Positions 52,294-57,724 of a stretch of 57,724 bases of DNA are shown here, in pieces. The translations under genes and the position numbers were made by a program. How positions within the stretch are numbered: the stretch's first letter is position 1; each line of letters starts with the position of its first letter. The notes under the pieces were generated by a model. That model saw only the letters and a program-made list of their open reading frames with translations, was not told the origin of the DNA and made no database searches. Origin of the DNA: CAYLQA01 sp964385695 (lineage in GTDB: Bacteria; Desulfobacterota; Desulfobulbia; Desulfobulbales; Desulfurivibrionaceae); assembly GCA_964385695.1 (NCBI GenBank), contig CAYLQA010000019.1:1-57724 (forward strand), in the 5' to 3' direction.

Positions 52294-53382
52294 ATGCATG
52301 TACATGGGTCAACGATGGAAGAGCAGCTTTTTCCTGTAAAAACCAAGATACTCATAGTTGAAGACGAAGCTGTCCAGCGGCGTATTCTTCGCACCCAACT
52401 GGAAAAGCAGGGGTACGAGGTATTTGAGGCGGAAAACGGCAAGGACGGAATTCGTTTTTGCCAGAACTATCCGGATATCCGCCTGATTGTAACCGATCTT
52501 ATGATGCCGGTTATGGATGGCTTTCAGCTCATCGAAAACGTCCGCCAGCAGGCAACCAACTATACCTATATCATTGTCCTTACTGCCAGGGACGATAAAG
52601 AGGCTATTGTCAGTGCGCTGAGCCTCGGGGCTGATGATTATCTCTCCAAGCCCGTTTTCCAGGATGAATTGTTGTTGCGTTTAACCGGTGCCATGCGGCT
52701 CTTGAAGTTGGAAGGCCATGAGGAATTGATTTTCTCACTGACCAAGCTTGCCGCTTATCGCAGTGGTGAGACTGGCTCCCACCTGCATCGGGTGCGTGAA
52801 TACTGCAGCTTACTGGCTATGGATTTGGTCGAGCGTCATCCTGAATTGGGCCTGACCAAGACCATTGCCGAAGAAATTGCCAAGGTCAGTCCTTTGCACG
52901 ATATTGGCAAGGTGGGTATTCCAGACAGCATCCTGCAGAAACCAGGCAGGCTTACCCCGGAAGAGTTTGAGGTTATGAAGGGGCATGCCGTCCTCGGCGG
53001 GGATCTGCTGCATGAGATTTATGAGGAATCCGGTTCGCCCTTCTTGCAGCTCGCCTACGAAATTGCCCGTTACCATCATGAGCGTTGGGCCGGAGGCGGT
53101 TATCCTGACGGCTTGCAAGGGGGGCAGATCCCTCTTTCTGCCAGGATAATGGCTCTGGCAGATGTCTTTGATGCCCTTGTTTCACAACGTTGTTATAAGG
53201 ATCCCATCCCCTTTGATAGGGCCAAGAACATTATACTTGAGGAAAAGGGCAGGCATTTTGATCCTACTCTCGTGGAGTCTTTTGTGAGACATGAGGATGC
53301 CTGGCTTGCCGTGGTGGAAACCTATCAGGATATGTTTGCGGAAGAACAAAGGGGTGTTTTTCAACAGGTAGTGGGCGAGTAG
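52294..53382 (+). CDS. Response regulator with HD-GYP phosphodiesterase
   Basis: A 362-aa protein: receiver (about residues 15-135; phosphoacceptor Asp68 in VTDLMMPVMDG) joined to an HD-GYP domain that degrades c-di-GMP. HD is at residues 202-203 (LHDIGK), HHE at 261-263 and GYP at 269-271 (GGYPDGL). A partner kinase is not adjacent. ATG 52294 is the longest start; ATG 52315 is equally possible. It is convergent with the PilZ gene, their stops being one nt apart. Confidence 0.94.
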   Translation: MHVHGSTMEEQLFPVKTKILIVEDEAVQRRILRTQLEKQGYEVFEAENGKDGIRFCQNYPDIRLIVTDLMMPVMDGFQLIENVRQQATNYTYIIVLTARDDKEAIVSALSLGADDYLSKPVFQDELLLRLTGAMRLLKLEGHEELIFSLTKLAAYRSGETGSHLHRVREYCSLLAMDLVERHPELGLTKTIAEEIAKVSPLHDIGKVGIPDSILQKPGRLTPEEFEVMKGHAVLGGDLLHEIYEESGSPFLQLAYEIARYHHERWAGGGYPDGLQGGQIPLSARIMALADVFDALVSQRCYKDPIPFDRAKNIILEEKGRHFDPTLVESFVRHEDAWLAVVETYQDMFAEEQRGVFQQVVGE

Positions 53383-53383
53383 G

Positions 53384-54082
53384 TTATTTCGCTTTTTGTG
53401 CGCTGTTGGGTGGAAGCTCTTCTATGGCACGGATGGAAAGGTAGGTTTCAAGTTTGTCCACATCCGGCCCCTTTAACATAAAATGGACTCCCAACTCCTT
53501 CTTCCCGTCCCCGAGTTCCACAACCCTTCTGACTAAGGCCTCATGGGCCACTACCAATTCTTCGTATTGGCCTATTGACAGTCGAAGGGTCATACTCATT
53601 GGGCTAAGGTAGTCGCCATCCTTGATGTGGTCAGAAAAGTTCCCCACCAGCCTGGCTCCCTCAATACAGATATCCGCAATCATGCCGTAGTTGATGTACT
53701 GGCTTCCCATGCGGGTGAAGGTGACCTGGGAGCGCTCACTTGCGACATAGCGGGGATGCTTGCGGCGTTGTATCTCAATGATTGAGCCGGGCACAGCAAT
53801 GCCCAGTTCTTTTTCTTTATCCAGTAGCGGTGTGGAATGGAATCCCCGCATGGGCCTGTTTTTCGTTTGGTACAGGAACAGGCAGGAATCATTGGGAGCC
53901 TGGAATGGCTTGTTTTTATTAAAAAGAATGAGCTTGTAGGTTTTCTTTGTAAGAATTTTTTGAGGAACTATCTTCTGCGGGTCAAATCCCTTTTGGTATA
54001 GAGTAAGAGGCGTTTGCCCTGAAACAAGGCGTTCGACCTCTTCGATTATGACCCCCTCGTCATTAGACCAGAGTTCCTGCAT
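53384..54082 (-). CDS. PilZ-domain c-di-GMP-binding protein (YcgR-like)
   Basis: A 232-aa protein with an N-terminal YcgR-type flagellar-brake-like domain (about residues 20-115) and a C-terminal PilZ domain. PilZ has the c-di-GMP motifs RRKHPR (near residue 116) and DICIEGARL. Binding should change its partner interaction, often affecting motility. ATG 54082 has AGGAGGGG four nt upstream; a start at 54148 would add an unsupported 22 residues. Facing the HD-GYP gene. Confidence 0.88.
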   Translation of the reverse strand: MQELWSNDEGVIIEEVERLVSGQTPLTLYQKGFDPQKIVPQKILTKKTYKLILFNKNKPFQAPNDSCLFLYQTKNRPMRGFHSTPLLDKEKELGIAVPGSIIEIQRRKHPRYVASERSQVTFTRMGSQYINYGMIADICIEGARLVGNFSDHIKDGDYLSPMSMTLRLSIGQYEELVVAHEALVRRVVELGDGKKELGVHFMLKGPDVDKLETYLSIRAIEELPPNSAQKAK

Positions 54083-54228
54083 GCCACCCCTCCTGAGAGC
54101 AAGAACAAAGAATATAAACGCTTGGCGAAAACTCGCCGAGTGCTCCATGAGTAATATATATTAACAATGTTATAATGGCTTGTAAATAGGGGGGAATAAA
54201 TAGTGATTTGCGCAGGAAAAAGGGTGGC

Positions 54229-54678
54229 TCAAAAGAGTTTTTCCGTATCTATGAGGAGTGTCACCGGGCCATTGTTGGTGAGTGATACTTCCATCATGGC
54301 CTGGAATTCCCCGGTTGCCACACGTACGCCACGTTGCTCCGCCTGATTGATAAACACTTCATAGAGCCTGCGGGCTTCATCAGGAGGGGCCGCCGTAGAG
54401 TAAGAAGGCCTGCGCCCTTTGCGGCAGTCACCGAAAAGGGTGAATTGCGAGACAACCAGCAAGTCGCCCCCTGCATCAAGAAGGGAGCGGTTCATAAGAC
54501 CGGTCTCGTCGGCAAATATGCGCAGGTTCAACACCTTGTCCACAAGCAGGGCAGCATCTTTATCAGTATCGTTTTTGCCCACGCCCAAAAGTACCAGCAG
54601 GCCGGTGTCTATTTGTCCGCATGTTTCATCTTCCACAGTAACGGATGCCTGTTTGACCAGCTGAATTACCGCGCGCAT
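54229..54678 (-). CDS. dtd: D-aminoacyl-tRNA deacylase
   Basis: A 149-aa enzyme that removes D-amino acids and glycine from mischarged tRNAs. The Dtd signatures SQFTLFGD and NNGPVTLLID (the cis Gly-Pro motif) are present. It follows rsmE by 45 nt, so prmA-rsmE-dtd form an operon. Confidence 0.96.
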   Translation of the reverse strand: MRAVIQLVKQASVTVEDETCGQIDTGLLVLLGVGKNDTDKDAALLVDKVLNLRIFADETGLMNRSLLDAGGDLLVVSQFTLFGDCRKGRRPSYSTAAPPDEARRLYEVFINQAEQRGVRVATGEFQAMMEVSLTNNGPVTLLIDTEKLF

Positions 54679-54723
54679 CGCATGTCTCGCAAGTTTATGA
54701 GTTAATATTCTCGGCTTGGGTGC

Positions 54724-55467
54724 CTATTGTCCACCAAGGTTGCCGGTTAAGAATTGTAAAATGGCCATGGCTGAAACCGCTGCCGTTTCCGCCCGCAAGG
54801 TAAGATCTCCGAGGGTAACGGATTGAAAGCCAGCTTGCTTGGCAAGGTTGATCTCCTCGGTACTGAAACCGCCTTCCGGTCCGATGAGGAAAAAAATAGA
54901 CGATGGAAGAGGGGAGGTTGCAAAGGTCTGCTTGAGGCCAATTGTATCTTCCTCTTCCCAGAAGATAAGCTTCAGGGCCGATTCCAGCTCCGGTGTTTTA
55001 AGTACGGAGTTGAAGCTGTTTGCTGGCTGCATGGCAAGGGGGCGGGAGCGGTTGCATTGTTTGCACGCTTCTATAATGATACGTTCCCATCTCTCTTTTT
55101 TATTTGCCGCCTTGGCCTGCGCCACACTGAACTGCGAGGTGAAGGGGATGCATTGGGCAATGCCTAGTTCCGTTGCCTTTTGCAGGACAAGGTCCATCTT
55201 CTGCCCTTTGAGCAGGCCTTGCCCCAGGTGCAATTGCACGCGGGGTTCCGGATCAAGTCGCACATCAACGATCTGGGCCTCTGCCGTTTTTTTGCGGATT
55301 GCGGTGAGTTGAGCCTCGTAGCGGTGGCCACTGCCGTCAAACAGGGTGATTTTTTCTCCGGTCTTCAGGCGCAGGACTGTATGCAGATGGTGTGCTTCTT
55401 CCCCTTGCAGTGTTGCCGTGTTGCCTGCGATATCCTCAGGCTGAATGAAAAAACGGCGGCTATGCAT
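54724..55467 (-). CDS. rsmE: 16S rRNA m3U1498 methyltransferase RsmE
   Basis: A 247-aa SPOUT-fold methyltransferase. It starts MHSRRFFIQPED, has an N-terminal PUA-like part with EEAHHLHTVLRL, and ends in a knotted SAM-binding domain with IGPEGGFS and LGDLTLRAETAA. ATG 55467 overlaps the prmA stop codon by 8 nt, a sign of coupled translation; longer in-frame starts run into prmA and are rejected. Confidence 0.96.
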   Translation of the reverse strand: MHSRRFFIQPEDIAGNTATLQGEEAHHLHTVLRLKTGEKITLFDGSGHRYEAQLTAIRKKTAEAQIVDVRLDPEPRVQLHLGQGLLKGQKMDLVLQKATELGIAQCIPFTSQFSVAQAKAANKKERWERIIIEACKQCNRSRPLAMQPANSFNSVLKTPELESALKLIFWEEEDTIGLKQTFATSPLPSSIFFLIGPEGGFSTEEINLAKQAGFQSVTLGDLTLRAETAAVSAMAILQFLTGNLGGQ

Positions 55468-56383
55468 CGAGGGGGCCTGCCTTGAGAAGGATTGAAGACC
55501 ATTCACCCTCAGTGCGAATTTCTTGGCAGTGAAGGCCAAGCTCGGCGTAGACCTTACATATGTTATCGCACTGCGTGCCACTCAAAATGCCAGCCAGGAT
55601 GAGAAGGCCATTGCTCTTCACCCGGCTACTAAGTTGCGGGGCAAGTTCGACCAAGGTGTCATGGATAATGTTCGCCACCACCAGATCGTATTGCTCAGAA
55701 ATTGTTTCAAGTCTCTGATCTGCTGCCTGAATGGTATTGCTGAGGCGATTCAGTGCAATATTATCCTGGGCCACCAGTACGGCTTCAGGGTCATTATCTA
55801 CGGCAAGGACATTTTCAGCGCCGAAAAGGGTGGCTGCCATGGCCAGAATTCCTGTTCCTGTTCCGACATCGAGTACTGATTGCGGTGTGGTGTGGTGGTC
55901 AAGAAAAAGTGACTCAATGAACTCCAAGGCCAGCTTGGTGCTGGCGTGATGCCCGGTGCCGAATGCCATGCCCGGATCGATTTCAATTACCTTGTCATCG
56001 TCCGCCGGCGAATGATCTTCCCAGGTCGGTTTGATGACCAGATGCGGGGTGATATGAAAGGGTTTGAACTGTGCCTTCCACTTGCTGTTCCAATCCTCGT
56101 CTGCAAAGGTTTGGATTGTCAGAGAAGGTGCCGGTAAATCCGGGAAAGCCGCAGCTACCTTTTGCAGGTGTTGGTCAAGTTTTTGTTCCTGCCTTGTAGA
56201 GTCACCCCCTTGCTCCAGATAGCCGGTGATGGTCTCCGGGGTATTATCCTGGTCGCTTGAAATGGATTGCTCAACACCGCAGCCGGTGAGGTCGGTGAGA
56301 AATGAGGCAATGGCATCACTTTGTTCTTGTGGGCAGGTGATGGTCAGCTTGAGCCAGGTCTTGGTCATTGGTTGTTGGGACAT
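55460..56383 (-). CDS. prmA: Ribosomal protein L11 methyltransferase
   Basis: A 307-aa enzyme that trimethylates residues of ribosomal protein L11. The N-terminal L11-recognition domain leads to the SAM-binding motif SVLDVGTGTGILAMAA and VVANIIHDTL. AAAAGGA lies four nt before the ATG at 56383. First gene of prmA-rsmE-dtd. Confidence 0.96.
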   Translation of the reverse strand: MSQQPMTKTWLKLTITCPQEQSDAIASFLTDLTGCGVEQSISSDQDNTPETITGYLEQGGDSTRQEQKLDQHLQKVAAAFPDLPAPSLTIQTFADEDWNSKWKAQFKPFHITPHLVIKPTWEDHSPADDDKVIEIDPGMAFGTGHHASTKLALEFIESLFLDHHTTPQSVLDVGTGTGILAMAATLFGAENVLAVDNDPEAVLVAQDNIALNRLSNTIQAADQRLETISEQYDLVVANIIHDTLVELAPQLSSRVKSNGLLILAGILSGTQCDNICKVYAELGLHCQEIRTEGEWSSILLKAGPLDA

Positions 56384-56583
56384 GGGTTCCTTTTTATGGC
56401 AAAGCGTTGCTTAAGTCTAATAATCTTCGCTGGCGTTTTTTTCGGGTTTTCCAAATACTCTCTATATAGTAAAAAAATACTGTACTGGATCGGCTGTTCT
56501 CCGGCAATGGACAAGTTTTGGCAAGATTGGAACAGATTGTTCCGCCCTTCTCGTAAAAATAGAAATGGTGCTACATATATATA

Positions 56584-57342
56584 ATGGATGAATCAGATCT
56601 GAAAAAATTGTTGGATGATGTGGCCAAAGGCGTCTCTACAAGTGAAGAGGCACTGGCGGCCATGAAGCATTGGCCTGCTCAGATGCTTGGCTGTGCCCAT
56701 GTGGATCATCAACGGCGCTTGCGGACCGGTTTTCCGGAAGTCGTTTTTGGTGAGAATAAGAGTGCCGAACAGATTGTGGATATTATGAAGCAAATGCTGC
56801 TTCACTCCAAAGTTGTCATGGCCACGAGGGTCAGCCCTGGAAAAGCAGAGGCCGTTCAACAGGAACTTTCTGAACTTGAGTATCATGCTGAAGCGAGGAT
56901 GTTGACCTCCAGGCTTGGCAAGGGGAGTGATAGGGAAGATATGCCCCTCGTGCTGGTTGTTTCGGCCGGCACCTCTGATATTCCCGTGGCAGAGGAAGCG
57001 CTTCTTACTGCCCGCTGTTTTGGCCATCGAGCAGAATATCTCTATGATGTTGGAGTTGCTGGAATACACCGGCTTTTGTCGCAAAAGGATTTACTGGATA
57101 AGGCCGCGGTGCTCATCGTGGTTGCTGGCATGGAGGGAGCCTTGCCCAGTGTAGTGGGCGGACTGGTCGATAAGCCGGTGATTGCGGTGCCAACCAGCGT
57201 TGGCTACGGCACAGGTTTTGGGGGAATAGCCGCCCTGCTTGGTATGTTAAATAGCTGTGCCCCCGGCGTTGCGGTAGTGAATATCGATAATGGTTTTGGG
57301 GCTGGGTGTATGGCGGCAAGTATCGTCAGACAGATGGAATAA
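56584..57342 (+). CDS. larB: LarB-type nickel-pincer cofactor biosynthesis protein
   Basis: A 252-aa protein of the LarB family, which carboxylates and hydrolyses nicotinic acid adenine dinucleotide in making the nickel-pincer cofactor of lactate racemase and relatives. The C-terminal PurE-like domain has VVSAGTSDIPVAEEA, GMEGALPSVVGGLV and VPTSVGYG. No larA, larC or larE is adjacent. The start has no ribosome-binding site (ATATATATAATG), so leaderless translation is possible. It lies just before the rRNA operon. Confidence 0.92.
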   Translation: MDESDLKKLLDDVAKGVSTSEEALAAMKHWPAQMLGCAHVDHQRRLRTGFPEVVFGENKSAEQIVDIMKQMLLHSKVVMATRVSPGKAEAVQQELSELEYHAEARMLTSRLGKGSDREDMPLVLVVSAGTSDIPVAEEALLTARCFGHRAEYLYDVGVAGIHRLLSQKDLLDKAAVLIVVAGMEGALPSVVGGLVDKPVIAVPTSVGYGTGFGGIAALLGMLNSCAPGVAVVNIDNGFGAGCMAASIVRQME

Positions 57343-57407
57343 CAGGGGGTTGCCGAAAGCCTTTTGGGGCTATAGGTAATTTTTCTCACTTTTTTAAAAT
57401 ATTCGTA

Positions 57408-57436
57408 TTGACAACAGGTCTCGGTTCGGCTAATTT
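57408..57436 (+). promoter_or_regulatory. rRNA promoter 1
   Basis: TTGACA (57408-57413), a 17-bp spacer and TAATTT (57431-57436), with an A/T-rich upstream stretch that could be an UP element and a GC-rich discriminator (GTGCGCCGC) after the -10, as expected for stringent control. Confidence 0.75.
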
Positions 57437-57495
57437 GTGCGCCGCATTACCCACTGGCCCCGACGAAAAGCAATAAAAAAGAGTTTTAAAAACTC

Positions 57496-57524
57496 TTGAC
57501 ACGAAGGGTGCTTCCGGGTAATTT
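57496..57524 (+). promoter_or_regulatory. rRNA promoter 2
   Basis: TTGACA (57496-57501), a 17-bp spacer and TAATTT (57519-57524), identical in both hexamers and spacing to promoter 1, and preceded by an A/T-rich stretch. Confidence 0.75.
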
Positions 57525-57711
57525 GGCTTCTTTCCCGCTCGGACGGGAAGCTAAGATTTTCTTAGTGCAGCGATCATTGAAAACTGAATAGTAGAAGATA
57601 GATATGGGCTCTTGAGTCGAGCTCTTTTCAGGAAGAGTTTGGCTGTTTTATTTTTATTTTTGCAAGAAAGGTTCAACATCGTCAGCGGTGTTGGACTTGA
57701 AATAGGATTTC

Positions 57712-57724
57712 AAACTGGAGAGTT
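57712..57724 (+). rRNA. rrs: 16S ribosomal RNA, 5' end only
   Basis: The last 13 nt, AAACTGGAGAGTT, match the conserved start of 16S rRNA (in E. coli AAATTGAAGAGTT). The gene continues past the window. The identification rests on this match plus the tandem strong promoters and leader structures upstream. Confidence 0.85.

Larger units (their letters stand above)
57343..57711 (+). promoter_or_regulatory. rRNA operon promoter and leader region
   Basis: About 370 bp holding two promoters, a boxA-like GCTCTTTTCA (57621-57630) that could recruit antitermination factors, and a TTCCCG/CGGGAA leader hairpin (around 57531-57547). A 10-bp stem, TTCAACATCG and CGGTGTTGGA (57672-57695), lies just before the 16S start and may take part in processing. 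Confidence 0.75.

Overview
The window looks like chromosomal core DNA from a Gram-negative sulfate-reducer-type bacterium, most likely Desulfobulbales (Desulfobacterota). This rests on gene content and protein character: a zinc-LID adenylate kinase, DksA-like and DUF4438 proteins, a dual-CXXC small protein of a family that includes selenoproteins, and a DsbA-like protein with an N-terminal beta domain typical of that phylum. No database search was run, so the placement is an inference. No phage, IS element, CRISPR array or tRNA was found. The window ends 13 nt into a 16S rRNA gene.

Layout. 1-7.2 kb: prfC, a secreted DUF2202 protein, a DksA-like protein, adk, a 38-aa small gene, a K+ channel and fapA. 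7.2-15.4 kb (minus strand): a DsbA-like gene, phoH and a fused ybeY-pdxJ; a GlcF-like Fe-S protein; then corC-lnt-prfB, with prfB needing a programmed +1 frameshift. 15.5-22.4 kb: a divergent acetyl/acyl-CoA carboxylase cluster (biotin carboxylase, fused AccA-AccD carboxyltransferase, BCCP-like protein, biotin ligase), followed by a glycosyltransferase. 22.4-36.5 kb: a chemosensory locus with three chemoreceptors carrying 6, 3 and 1 HAMP units, a deleted receptor relic, cheA, cheW, cheR, cheD, cheB and a HEAT-repeat/receiver protein. 36.5-46.3 kb: an MFS transporter, fbp, glnS, gltX, a small disordered protein, era and an RNase II-family gene. 46.3-57.7 kb: a GGDEF protein, a ychF-DUF4438-pyrE-dual-CXXC operon, a DUF721 protein, a REC-HD-GYP protein facing a PilZ protein, prmA-rsmE-dtd, larB and the rrn promoter/leader.

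How the genes work together. The chemosensory proteins form one signalling array. Two receptors end in an aromatic DFERY pentapeptide that could tether CheR or CheB. The only response regulators in the locus are CheB and the HEAT-REC protein; there is no stand-alone CheY. The GGDEF, HD-GYP and PilZ proteins are a c-di-GMP maker, breaker and reader. The carboxylase genes supply malonyl-CoA or a related product together with their own biotin ligase. Translation is strongly represented (RF2, RF3, GlnRS, GltX, Era, YbeY, PrmA, RsmE, Dtd, YchF).

Most worth following up: the divergent carboxylase/ligase pair with a changed biotin-site motif; the ybeY-pdxJ fusion with a strong internal ribosome-binding site; a family of dispersed hairpin elements whose stems change together; the receptor relic; and the HEAT-REC protein.
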